Positions 7,576 to 17,200 of a DNA stretch of 26,519 nucleotides are shown in pieces. Both the position numbers and the translations under genes were made by a program. The notes beneath the pieces were generated by a model. That model did no database searches. It was not told the origin of the DNA and saw only the letters and a list, made by a program, of their open reading frames with translations. Source of the DNA: a bacterium (GTDB lineage Bacteria > Pseudomonadota > Gammaproteobacteria > Berkiellales > Berkiellaceae); contig RFNU01000144.1 in NCBI GenBank assembly GCA_009927065.1, positions 1-26,519 of the forward strand. Reading direction: 5' to 3'. How positions within the stretch are numbered: the first letter of the stretch is position 1; each line of letters starts with the position of its first letter.

Positions 7576-8940
7576 ATGCGGTGTCAGATGCATGATCTTG
7601 GGTCTAAAACCGGGGCTGAATTGTCTGCGGCTTTTTGTGATCTACCAGAAGGCGTGACAACACTTGATTTAAGCTGGAGTGATATTGGCCATAGTAAAAC
7701 CGCACCTGAATTAGCTGAGGCATTCAGTGCCCTACCAGCGGGAGTGTCTACAGTGATTTTAAAAAATACTGATCTTAGCAATAAAACCGGGGCTGAATTG
7801 GCTGAGATCTTTGGGGCTCTATCAGCGGGCGTGAGGACCATTCATTTAGCTGGTAATTATCTTGGCACTAAAACTGAGAGTGAATTGATTGAAGTTTTTA
7901 GGGCTCTACCAGCTGGCGTGACGATACTCAATTTAGATCGTAATTATCTTAGCGAAAAAAGAGGGGCTGAATTGGCTGAGGTCTTTAAGGCTCTACCAGC
8001 GGGCGTGAGGACACTTCATTTAGCTGGTAATGATCTTGGCCGTAAAACTGAGGGTGAATTAGCAGAGGCTTTTATGGCTATACCAGAGGGTGTGACAACT
8101 CTTGATTTAGCTGGTAATGATCTTGGTAGTAAAACTGCGGGTGAATTGACTGAGGTCTTTAGGGCTCTACCAGAGGGCGTGACCACACTGATTTTAAAGA
8201 ATAATGATCTTAGCAATAAAACCGGGGCTGAATTGGCTGAGGTATTCAATGCCCTACCAGCGAGCGTTGGGACACTTGATTTAAGCTACAATAACCTTAA
8301 CCGTAAAACCGGGGCTGAATTGGCCGAGGCTTTTGGTGCAGTACCAGAAAATGTTACAAGCCTTGATTTGAGTTATAATCATTTTGGCTTTTCTCTCTTA
8401 GGGTCTGAATTGGCTGAGGCTTTTGGTGCACTACCAGAAAATATTACAAGCCTTGATTTGAGTTATAATCATTTTGGCTTTTCTCACTTAGGGGCTCAAG
8501 AGGATGAGATGACTACACTTCATTTTAGTTGTGATTTTTTTAGTCTCAAAAGAGCCCCGGAGTTAATTCAAATTTTTTCTGCAGTCCCAAGAAGTCTCAC
8601 TACACTGATTATTAAGGGAAATAATCTTGGCCGCTACAGCTGTGATGACCTTCGTCTTTTTATTCAATCCATGCCCTCTGCTGTAAGATTTAAAATTGAT
8701 GGTAAAATCGCGCTTTCGCGAGCCTTACCAGTCTTATATTCTCTTACTCTCAACTCTGCAGGAGTTGGTGACAGTGCATGCGTTCAGGTCCTAGGGAATA
8801 CAGCCTTATTACACATGGTGTTATCTTTTCTTGAGCCAGCAGCTCAGCATAGAATGACTGCCTATAAAAATCTGCTTTTATCGAAGATCCCTGCCTATGT
8901 TTCTAGAGTAAGCAAGATAACCGCGATGAGACTGACATGA
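7576..8940 (+). CDS. Leucine-rich-repeat protein, ~11-12 repeats of 29-30 residues; predicted effector
   Basis: A 454-residue protein that is almost all LRR. The unit is 'GAELAEVFKALPAGVRTLHL' followed by 'AGNDLGRKT': 29 residues, resembling the ribonuclease-inhibitor-like LRR class. About ten regular units run from residue ~5 to ~305; units 9 and 10 are 30 residues and nearly identical. A shortened unit and one or two more follow. The last ~85 residues form a separate tail with 'SRALPVLYSL' and 'LLHMVLSFLEP', shared with the other two LRR-family genes here. LRRs bind proteins; a host target is inferred, not shown. ATG 7576 has GAGG at 7561-7564 (11 bases upstream); ATG 7588 is an alternative. 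The protein begins inside a repeat with no N-terminal cap, unlike the LRR protein at 19913-20998, so it may be 5'-truncated. The hand-counted GC of bases 7981-8040 is 50%, versus about 30% in a sampled line of the upstream ankyrin gene (5461-5520), which hints at a different origin. Confidence 0.9.
   Translation: MRCQMHDLGSKTGAELSAAFCDLPEGVTTLDLSWSDIGHSKTAPELAEAFSALPAGVSTVILKNTDLSNKTGAELAEIFGALSAGVRTIHLAGNYLGTKTESELIEVFRALPAGVTILNLDRNYLSEKRGAELAEVFKALPAGVRTLHLAGNDLGRKTEGELAEAFMAIPEGVTTLDLAGNDLGSKTAGELTEVFRALPEGVTTLILKNNDLSNKTGAELAEVFNALPASVGTLDLSYNNLNRKTGAELAEAFGAVPENVTSLDLSYNHFGFSLLGSELAEAFGALPENITSLDLSYNHFGFSHLGAQEDEMTTLHFSCDFFSLKRAPELIQIFSAVPRSLTTLIIKGNNLGRYSCDDLRLFIQSMPSAVRFKIDGKIALSRALPVLYSLTLNSAGVGDSACVQVLGNTALLHMVLSFLEPAAQHRMTAYKNLLLSKIPAYVSRVSKITAMRLT
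8317..8496 (+). repeat. 90-base tandem duplication inside the LRR gene
   Basis: 8317-8406 and 8407-8496 are adjacent 90-base copies differing at five positions by eye. Each encodes one 30-residue LRR unit ('ELAEAFGAVPENVTSLDLSY' and 'ELAEAFGALPENITSLDLSY' plus the shared 'NHFGFS' turn). This looks like a recent in-frame repeat gain. Elsewhere in the gene, a 36-base stretch is identical at 7771-7806 and 8206-8241. Confidence 0.9.
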
Positions 8941-9060
8941 GTTCATTCAGTGCAGCAAAAAAGCCTTATTTGCGTAACAGTTGAGAACTCGATTTTGCAT
9001 GATTTTCCGACATGTATCGGATTGTGAACGATAGTTCTTGAAAGGCTATCATAATGGACT

Positions 9061-9966
9061 ATGCTTAGTAAAAATATATTAAATTTTATGAAGCTCTTAC
9101 TTAAGTCATTATTAATAATTGTTTTTTTATCTACAATGCTTATTGTGATTTCGATTTATTCATTTTCACAGCCATCTCTAAAAATTATTTATCATGAAAT
9201 AAAAGCTATGGGACCAATTTGGGTTTTTGAATATAAGAAGTTACGCTGTTTATCTTTTGTTGAGCCCGGGCAAGTCACTCAAACATGTTTAGATTTAAAT
9301 TCCCCTTTGAAACTTGTATATGGTTATCAACAGATTATTACCGCTTCTACACTTGCAATACAAACTCCAAAATCTATCTGTGTTGTTGGTTTAGGGGGCG
9401 GCACTCTGCCTCAAGCTTTGCGTACTCTTTACCCTCAAGCAATGATTGATGTCGTTGAAGTTAATCGAGATGTTTTAGATTGTGCAAAACAGTATTTTAA
9501 TTTTAAGCCTTGCGAGCGTCTTAAGGTGATTATTGGTGATGGTGTTGAGTACTTTCAAAATATTTCTGCTGATCAGCGTTATGATATGGTCGTGATGGAT
9601 GCATTTGATGCGATCTATATTCCACCAGCTTTCTTAACAGAGTCTTTTGTGGAAAGTGTCTATAATCACCTCAATGAAGATGGCGTTGTTTTTGTTAATA
9701 CTTTTAAGGGTTCTAAGTTTTATGAGCGTGAAATGGAATTATACCAGCATGTTTTTGGATCACTCTATCAACCAGAAATGCCTACTACTTTTGATGATGG
9801 CAATCGGATTCTTATGGCAGTGAAAGGCAAAATTTTGCCTTATAAAAACTCACTCTATTTTTCAGGATTGCGTCAGCAGCAGCTCGAAGCCATCGGTATT
9901 AATGTTGATAGAGCGTTGAGCTGTGTTAAGCAGCTCGAGCCACTTAACGGCCATTATCAATACTAG
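9061..9966 (+). CDS. Membrane-anchored spermidine-synthase-like methyltransferase-fold protein
   Basis: A 301-residue protein. Residues ~9-31 are a hydrophobic N-terminal segment, probably one membrane anchor. Residues ~105-230 are a Rossmann-like nucleoside-binding core: 'VVGLGGGTLPQAL' (~109-121) is the glycine loop, 'VVEVN' with E133 is the acidic residue after strand 2, 'GDGVEYF' is at 159-165, and 'YDMVVMDAFDA' is at ~174-184. This is the spermidine synthase superfamily pattern. The glycine loop and the 'DAFD' motif differ from what I know of classical SpeE, so polyamine synthesis is doubtful, and the substrate is unknown. ATG 9061 is the first in-frame Met of this frame; ATG 9088 would remove little of the anchor. 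Only a weak AAAGG lies ~15 bases upstream. It sits 113 bases before the mdtA-like gene on the same strand; a shared transcript is possible but unproven. Confidence 0.8.
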   Translation: MLSKNILNFMKLLLKSLLIIVFLSTMLIVISIYSFSQPSLKIIYHEIKAMGPIWVFEYKKLRCLSFVEPGQVTQTCLDLNSPLKLVYGYQQIITASTLAIQTPKSICVVGLGGGTLPQALRTLYPQAMIDVVEVNRDVLDCAKQYFNFKPCERLKVIIGDGVEYFQNISADQRYDMVVMDAFDAIYIPPAFLTESFVESVYNHLNEDGVVFVNTFKGSKFYEREMELYQHVFGSLYQPEMPTTFDDGNRILMAVKGKILPYKNSLYFSGLRQQQLEAIGINVDRALSCVKQLEPLNGHYQY

Positions 9967-10079
9967 TGACATACTTATTTTGACTCATATTCAAGCTATT
10001 AATTTTTTTTAGCAATGTAATGGTGCTAGATCTCGTTTCAGGGCTATTCTTAAAAAAGGATAACGTATAAAAAAAAGTC

Positions 10080-11219
10080 ATGGATGTATCGCAGAGAAAA
10101 AATATCATTATTTATGTTGTGACTGTTTTTTGTATATTGTTTTTATCTATCATATCTTATCAATATGTCGCCTCTTCTTCCAAAAAAAAAGCCTCAGGAC
10201 CTGCTGCGTTACAAGTCTCTGTTATGCAACCAAAACAATTAGATGTCCCAATCTATTTGCATGCTTTAGGCACAATAACCCCTGCAGCGACTGTTCAGAT
10301 TAAAAGCCAAGTTCATGGTAAAATTCTTAAAATTCCTTATCAAGATGGGAGCTATGTGCATGAAGGAGATATTATTGCTTTTATAAATGATGAGCCTTAT
10401 AAAGCACAGGTCGAGCTTTATCAAGGACAATTAGAACGTGATGAAGCACTTTTATCAACAGCACAACAAGACCTGAAACGTTATCAAAAATTAATCACCC
10501 AGTCAGCCATTGCTCAACAGCAATTAGATACTCAGCTACAGCTGGTTCTTCAGCTTCAAGGATCGGTTAATGCCGATAAAGGAGCATTAAAAGCTGCGCA
10601 GATTAATCTTAATAATTGCGTTATACGAGCGCCTGTTGAAGGTTTTTTAGGATTAAAAGCTGTTGATACTGGTAATATCATTACCGCCAATAATAATACG
10701 ATCTTTATACTCAATACAATCGATCCGATGATGACTGTTTTTTCTTTGCCAGAAGACAAGTTGTCTGTTATGCAGGAACAATCTATACACAAGCCTAACT
10801 TTTCTATACAGTTACTTGATAAATACAAAAAAAACATGATTGCTGAAACTAAAATCTTTTTTTTAAATAATCAAATTGATGTTTCCACAGGGACCTTTAA
10901 AGTAAAAGCACAATTTGTTAATAATGAAAAAAAACTTTTTGCTCATCAATTTGTTCATGTCAGAATTTTGATTGATATTCATAAGAACGCTTTAATCATT
11001 CCAACAGCAGCCCTCTCTTTTGGTAAAAAAGAGCATAGTGTTTATTGCCTACAAGAAGATGGGACAACGATAAAAAAAATTAAGGTAAAAATCGGCGAAT
11101 TTATTGATAACAATGTGGTTATTGAAGAGGGAATAACATTAAATGATAAGGTTATTACTACGAGTACTGAACAATTAAGAGATGGTCTGAAAGTTAGAGT
11201 CAAGGCTGCTTTGTCATGA
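10080..11219 (+). CDS. mdtA: RND efflux periplasmic adaptor subunit (MdtA-like)
   Basis: A 379-residue membrane fusion protein that links an inner-membrane RND pump to an outer-membrane channel. Residues ~8-28 are an N-terminal membrane anchor. Residues ~60-105 form the first lipoyl half ('VQIKSQVHGKILKIPYQDGS'), followed by a Gln-rich alpha-hairpin (~108-170) and the second lipoyl half ('CVIRAPVEGFLGLK'). The rest is beta-barrel and membrane-proximal domain ('LIIPTAALSFG'). Length is slightly below E. coli MdtA. The subunit name rests on order and on the clear MdtB and MdtC downstream. The start is the ATG at 10080; an AAGGA lies some 20 bases upstream, too far to be ideal. Its last codon overlaps the start of the mdtB gene (ATGA). 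No outer-membrane channel or regulator gene is in the window. Confidence 0.88.
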   Translation: MDVSQRKNIIIYVVTVFCILFLSIISYQYVASSSKKKASGPAALQVSVMQPKQLDVPIYLHALGTITPAATVQIKSQVHGKILKIPYQDGSYVHEGDIIAFINDEPYKAQVELYQGQLERDEALLSTAQQDLKRYQKLITQSAIAQQQLDTQLQLVLQLQGSVNADKGALKAAQINLNNCVIRAPVEGFLGLKAVDTGNIITANNNTIFILNTIDPMMTVFSLPEDKLSVMQEQSIHKPNFSIQLLDKYKKNMIAETKIFFLNNQIDVSTGTFKVKAQFVNNEKKLFAHQFVHVRILIDIHKNALIIPTAALSFGKKEHSVYCLQEDGTTIKKIKVKIGEFIDNNVVIEEGITLNDKVITTSTEQLRDGLKVRVKAALS

Positions 11220-14200
11220 ATATTTCCACTCATTTTATTTTAAGACCCAGAGCAACATCTTTATTAATGTTGGCTATTGTTTTTTGTGGTTATCTTGCCT
11301 ATCAATTTTTACCAGTTGCAGCCTTGCCTGAAGTTGAATATCCTACGATACGGATTATGACGGTTTATCCTGGCTCTAGCCCGGAAGTGACAGCAGCATT
11401 AATCACTGCGCCTTTAGAACGACAATGTGGTCAAATTCCTGGATTGCAGCAGATGACCTCGAGTAGTTCAATGGGGTTGTCATTGATCACCCTTCAATTT
11501 TCCCTTACACGTCAAATTGATATCGCGGAACAGGATGTACAAGCAGCGATTAATGCTGCCAGAAATTATTTACCTAACGACTTAACAAGACCACCTGTTT
11601 ACAGCAAAGTTAATCCAGCCGATCCACCTATTATCAGTTTGGCTTTAACTTCCGATCATTTTGATTTAACAGAATTAACAGATTATGCAGAAACACATTT
11701 GATTCAGAAAATTTCACAAATTAGTGGCGTTGGTCTTGTGAGCACAAGCGGGTCACAACGACGTTCTATTAGGATTCAAGTTAACCCTTTAGCCTTAAGC
11801 AGCAAAGGATTAACGCTGGAAAACATTCGCCACATCATTAATCAAGAAAATGTCAATCAAGCCAAAGGAACATTAACGACCTCGGGATTATCTTACATTA
11901 TCGATAGTAATGATCAGCTCTTAACAACCAATGAGTATAAAAAACTGATTATCGGTTATGTGAATGGATCGGCGTTAAGATTGGAAGATGTCGCTGATGT
12001 TGTTGACGGTCCGGAGAATATGAAACAAGCCGCTTGGCTTGATCACAAGCCGGCTATTATTTTAAATATTCAAAAACAGCCGGGAGCCAATGTCATTCAT
12101 GTTGTTGATGATATAAAGAAATTTATTTTCAAAACTCTAGGATCTGTTCCTCCATCTATGACGATAACTCTTCTCAATGATCGTACTGAAACGATTCGAT
12201 CATCTATAGGAAATGCTAAAATTGAAATGTTATTGGCCTTGGTCTTTGTTGTCGTTGTTATTTATTGTTTTTTAGGAAATATCATAACAACAGTTATTCC
12301 CAGCCTTGCTATTCCTATTGCGTTAATAGGAACACTTGCTGTGATGTATTTTTTTAATTTTAGTGTTAATAATCTTACAATTATGGCCATGACTGTAGCT
12401 GCAGGTTTTGTTATTGATGATGGTATTGTGATGATAGAGAATATCACGCGTTACATAGAAAAAGGGGAGAAGCCTATTGATGCGGCAATAAAAGGATCGA
12501 AAGAAATGACCTTTACAATCGTGTCATTAACATTGTCTTTAATCGCTGTGCTGATCCCTCTTTTTTTTATGCAAGATGTTATAGGACGGTTATTTAGAGA
12601 ATTCGCCTACACTTTAACAGCAACAATTATCATCTCTCTTTTTGTTGCGTTAACCTTGATCCCTATGTTATGCGCACAGTTGTTAAAAAAACAGGAAAAA
12701 GAAAATAAACAGCTGCAATCAGTTATTGCTCAATATGCTGGTACATTGCAATGGACTTTTGGGCATCAACGGTTGATATTGTGTTTAACAGGTGTCATTG
12801 TGCTTCTAACATGTTTATTAGCCTATCTCGTACCAAAAGGATTTTTTCCCCAACAAGATATTGGTCTTATCCAAGTGATCACCGAAGTGCCTGGTAGTGC
12901 TTCCTTTGCTGTCCTACAACAGCGTCAGCAAGAGCTTGCTAAGATAATCATTGAACATCCTGCAGTCGATCGTGTTGTTTCTTTTATTGGTGTTGATGGA
13001 ATGAATAGCACCTCTCATCGCGGTCGTTTTCAAGTGATGCTAAAGACACAGGATAAGCGTCGTCAATCAATCGCGCATGTTATGGAAGATCTGAATCAAA
13101 AAGCGAAAAGCGTTGAAGGTATCAGTGCTTATTTTCAATCTACGCAAGATATTGTCCTTGATAATCGGATAAGTAAAAACCAATATCAACTGACCGTGTC
13201 GGCGCAACAAGAGTCAACTGTTGAGTACTGGACGCAGAAATTGATTGATAAACTCTCAATATCACCAATCATGAATAATGTTAGTAGTGATAATCAATCA
13301 TCAGGGCTACAAACCCGTCTTTACATTGATAGAGATATAGCCGCATATCTAGGCATTACCATGAGTGATATCAATAATGTGCTTTACGATGCTTTTGGAC
13401 AACGACAAATATCCACTCTTTATACTCAATTTAATCAATATTTTGTTATTATGGAGATTTTGCCGGTCTTGCAAGGAACACTTGACCATCTGTATTTAAA
13501 AAATACGGCAGGAGATCCTATTCCTTTAAGTCTTATGATTAAGACTCAACAAGAAACAGTCCCACTGGCTTTTACCCGACAAAATCAATTTCCTGTCAGT
13601 ACAATTTCCTTTAATTTGAATGAAGGATATTCGCTTAGCCAAGCTCTTGAAGCAATAGAGATGATACGCCACACACTCGAAGTTCCTTCTTCTGTTGAAG
13701 TCACACTAGAAGGATTAAGTAGCATTTTTAAAAAATCATTGTCTCATCAGTTGTGGCTCTGTTTAGCAGCAGTTGTCGTAGTCTATTTAGTTTTGGGTAT
13801 GCTTTATGAAAGTTATATTCATCCTTTAATTATTTTATCAACATTGCCTCCTGCTACTTTTGGTGCATTATTAACCTTATTTTTGACCAAAACAGAACTC
13901 TCCATAGTAGCGTTAATTGGGATTATTCTCTTAATTGGTATTGTTATGAAAAACGCCATTATCATGATCGATTTTGCGTTAACTTTAGAAAGACAAGAAG
14001 CCAAAACACCTCAAGATGCTATTTATGAGGCATGCTTATTGCGCTTTCGGCCGATTATTATGACAACGGCTACAGCCCTTTTGGGCAGTATACCATTACT
14101 CTTTAATGGTGTTGGTTGTGAGCTAAGACAACCTCTGGGTTTGGTGATTATAGGAGGACTCATTGTCAGTCAAGTTTTGACCTTATACACCATACCTGCT

Positions 14201-14266
14201 ATCTATTTGTTTTTTAATAAATTATCTAAAATAACAATTTCTGCACAGAGCAGTGTGGCTGTCTAA
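11216..14266 (+). CDS. mdtB: RND multidrug efflux transporter subunit MdtB
   Basis: A 1016-residue proton-driven RND permease of the inner membrane; in E. coli MdtB and MdtC form a mixed trimer exporting compounds such as novobiocin and bile salts (family knowledge). The sequence closely follows MdtB from memory: 'FLPVAALPEVEYPTIRIMT', 'TAPLERQCGQIPGLQQMTSS', 'NPADPPIISLAL', 'KISQISGVGLV'. TM1 is at residues ~13-32; the TM4 proton-relay pair is D401-D402 in 'VIDDGIVMIEN'; the TM10 lysine is K912 in 'IGIVMKNAIIMIDFAL'. These are present, so it should be active. It overlaps mdtA by 4 bases (ATGA), has AAGG at 11202-11205, and its TAA shares a base with the next ATG, indicating translational coupling. 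It is near full length compared with the ~1040 residues of the E. coli protein. Confidence 0.95.
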   Translation: MNISTHFILRPRATSLLMLAIVFCGYLAYQFLPVAALPEVEYPTIRIMTVYPGSSPEVTAALITAPLERQCGQIPGLQQMTSSSSMGLSLITLQFSLTRQIDIAEQDVQAAINAARNYLPNDLTRPPVYSKVNPADPPIISLALTSDHFDLTELTDYAETHLIQKISQISGVGLVSTSGSQRRSIRIQVNPLALSSKGLTLENIRHIINQENVNQAKGTLTTSGLSYIIDSNDQLLTTNEYKKLIIGYVNGSALRLEDVADVVDGPENMKQAAWLDHKPAIILNIQKQPGANVIHVVDDIKKFIFKTLGSVPPSMTITLLNDRTETIRSSIGNAKIEMLLALVFVVVVIYCFLGNIITTVIPSLAIPIALIGTLAVMYFFNFSVNNLTIMAMTVAAGFVIDDGIVMIENITRYIEKGEKPIDAAIKGSKEMTFTIVSLTLSLIAVLIPLFFMQDVIGRLFREFAYTLTATIIISLFVALTLIPMLCAQLLKKQEKENKQLQSVIAQYAGTLQWTFGHQRLILCLTGVIVLLTCLLAYLVPKGFFPQQDIGLIQVITEVPGSASFAVLQQRQQELAKIIIEHPAVDRVVSFIGVDGMNSTSHRGRFQVMLKTQDKRRQSIAHVMEDLNQKAKSVEGISAYFQSTQDIVLDNRISKNQYQLTVSAQQESTVEYWTQKLIDKLSISPIMNNVSSDNQSSGLQTRLYIDRDIAAYLGITMSDINNVLYDAFGQRQISTLYTQFNQYFVIMEILPVLQGTLDHLYLKNTAGDPIPLSLMIKTQQETVPLAFTRQNQFPVSTISFNLNEGYSLSQALEAIEMIRHTLEVPSSVEVTLEGLSSIFKKSLSHQLWLCLAAVVVVYLVLGMLYESYIHPLIILSTLPPATFGALLTLFLTKTELSIVALIGIILLIGIVMKNAIIMIDFALTLERQEAKTPQDAIYEACLLRFRPIIMTTATALLGSIPLLFNGVGCELRQPLGLVIIGGLIVSQVLTLYTIPAIYLFFNKLSKITISAQSSVAV

Positions 14267-17200
14267 TGGTTATGTCGTCTCTTTTTATTAAGCGCCCGAT
14301 TGGAACAGTATTATTAATCATAGGAGTTATTTTTTCTGGGATTATTGCCTTTAATAGCTTGCCAGTAGCATCATTACCTCAAATAGAATTCCCGACAATC
14401 AGCATACAAACAGCACTGCCAGGCGCAAGCCCTGAAATTATGGCCAGTACTGTCGCAACGCCATTGGAACATTATGTAGGAACGATTGCTGGAATTACTC
14501 AAATGACCTCGACAAGTACACAAGGAGCAGTCCAATTAAATGTTCAATTTGATTTATCCCGCCGCATTGATGCAGCTGCTCGTGATGTACAAGCAGCTAT
14601 TAATGCAGCTCAAACTCAATTGCCAGATAATCTTCTTACAATGCCGACTTATCGCAAAGTCAATCCGGCTGATGCACCTATATTAATTTTAGGAATGACT
14701 TCTGATAGTTATACTTCAGGTCAACTGTATGATTTGGGATCAACATTAATTGCACAAAATTTATCTCGATTAGATGGGGTAGGGCGAGTTTTGCTGGGCG
14801 GGGGTTCTATGCCTGCTCTTCGTATTGAACTTAATCCTTATTTACTGCATCAGTATGGATTAAGCATAGACTATGTTAGAACGATGCTGGCTCAAAATAA
14901 TATTTTTATGCCTAAAGGTCAATTAGTATCCAATAATACATCATTTGAGTTAGCAACAAACGATCAGCTTTTTTCTGTTGAAGATTATGAGTCTTTGGTG
15001 ATTTATAAAAATAATAATCATTGTATCAGACTGAAAGATATTGCTTCTATTAAAAATTCCGTAGAGGATGAAAAAACAGTAGGACTGATCAATGGTAAGC
15101 CCGGGATTACCCTCATTATTTTTAAAGAGCCTGGTGCAAATGTTATTAACACAGCTAAACAGATAAAAAAAACATTACTTGATCTTAACAAGATCATTCC
15201 TAGTGATATTGATTTGAAGATGATGATTGATCGCACCACAACAATTCAAGCTTCATTAGTTGATATTGAATTTACACTTGTTTTTTCAATTGTGCTCGTT
15301 GTTGCTGTTATTTATCTTTTTTTTAAACATCTGCCTTCAACACTGATTCCTGCCATTACTATCCCACTGTCCTTGTGCGGCACTCTGTGCGTGATGTATC
15401 TCTTGGGTTTTAGTTTAAACAATTTATCTTTAATGGCTTTAACAATTGCTACTGGATTTATTATTGATGATGCGGTGGTTGTTGTGGAAAACATTATTAG
15501 ACATCTTGAGCGTCATGAAAGCCCTGTGCAAGCAGCGCTTAAAGGAAGCCAAGAAGTAGGTTTTACTATTTTTTGTATTAGCCTTTCATTAGTTGCCGTT
15601 TTTGTTCCAATTTTATTAATGCCAGGTATAGTAGGTCGTTTAATTAATGAGTTTGCAGTGACTTTAGTGGTTGCTATTTTGACCTCAATGCTTATTTCAT
15701 TAACCATAACTCCAATGCTATGCGCTTTCTTTTTAAAAAACATCAACGTTGTCGCGGTTGATAAAAACAACTTGTATCTTTTCTATGAAAAGTCATTGTT
15801 ATGGGTGATTAATCATCCTAATCTCATGGTGTTGCTCACTATCATAGTCATAGTTCTTAATGTTTTTTTATTTAAAATTATTCCAAAAGGTATTTTCCCT
15901 ACTCAAGATACCGGGCGTATCACCGGACTGATTCAAGGTCGTCAAAATATTCCCTTTCATGAAATGAAAAATCTTTTAAAAAATTATGTTGATATTATAT
16001 TGAGCGATGATGGAGTTGATTCTGTCGTTGCTTTTGCAGGGGGTGGCACGAGAACACTCAATCAAGGCAATCTTTATATTGGATTAAAACCACTATCGGA
16101 AAGAAAAATCTCCTCAGAGACTATTATTAATCGATTACGCAAAGAATTAAAGGCTGTAGGAGACGGTCATCTTTATTTACAATCTGCGCAAGATCTTTCA
16201 ATTGGTAGTCGTGTTGGTGCTGCACAATATCAATATACATTAAGAGCGTTCGATTTAAATACATTACAGTCAGCAGAAAGCAGTCTTTTTAATAAACTCG
16301 GAAAGATCCCCGGTGTTCTTGATTTAAATACCGATCAGCTAAAAAATGGAACTCAGATTTATACCGCTATTGATAGAGATAGAGCAGCTACGCTTGGGGT
16401 GAATGTTGCCACCATAGATCGAGCTTTATATGATGCTTTTGGGCAGAGAAAAGTATCAACGAACTATTATAAAAACAATCAATATAATGTTGTTATGGAA
16501 GTCGATCCTGCTTTCTCAGCAGACGAAGATATGATGAATTATCTTTATGTTAAAAGTATGTTTGGCTCATTGGTCCCTTTATCCCTCTGTACCGACAAAA
16601 ATATTCAGTCAACTCTTTTAGCTGTTAATCATCAAGGACAATTTCCTGCTGCAACATTTTCTTTTAATTTAGCGAAAGGATATTCTTTGAGCAATGTGAC
16701 CGAGGCGTTTAATGAAGCGTTTAACTCTTTATCTTTTGAACCAGGTTCCTTAAGTGCTAATTTTCAGGGGACTGCTCAAGCTTTTGAAGATCTTGCAAAA
16801 AAAGAAGGATATTTATTTTTTGCAGCTTTAGTCACAGTCTATTTTATCTTAGGGATGTTATATGAAAATCTTATTCATCCTCTTACCATATTGTCGACAT
16901 TACCTTCCGCTGGTGTTGGCGCTTTATTAGCATTGATTTTTACACGCTCTGAATTAAATATCATGGCGTTGATGGGCCTGATACTCCTCATAGGTATTGT
17001 TCAGAAAAATGCGATTATGATCATTGATGTTGCCCTTCATTTGCAGCGCTTTGACGGGAAAGACCCCAAAGAGGCTATTTATGAAGCTTGTTTGTTAAGA
17101 ATTCGACCTATTCTTATGACAAGCATGGCAACATTATTAAGTGCTATCCCTTTAGCTCTTGGGGAAGGAATGGGTTCAGAGCTTCGTCAGCCTCTTGGTA

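Noticed and set aside
7584..8249. Minus-strand open frames (7584-7841 and 8016-8249) with repetitive 'VVTPSGRALKTSANSAPVLL' type peptides
   Set aside because: They are antisense shadows of the LRR repeat DNA; the periodicity comes from the plus-strand repeats, and they have no ribosome sites.
7600..8500. Regularly spaced near-identical DNA blocks suggestive of a CRISPR or minisatellite
   Set aside because: Spacing is a multiple of three (87 or 90 bases) and the blocks stay in frame as LRR units; there are no unique spacers.
9009..9026. Short inverted repeat TCCGA/TCGGA around CATGTA upstream of the methyltransferase gene
   Set aside because: Five-base arms are too short to call an operator or terminator without conservation data.
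9967..10079. TTGACT at 9980-9985 as the -35 of an mdtA promoter
   Set aside because: No acceptable -10 element lies 16-18 bases downstream, only a T-run.
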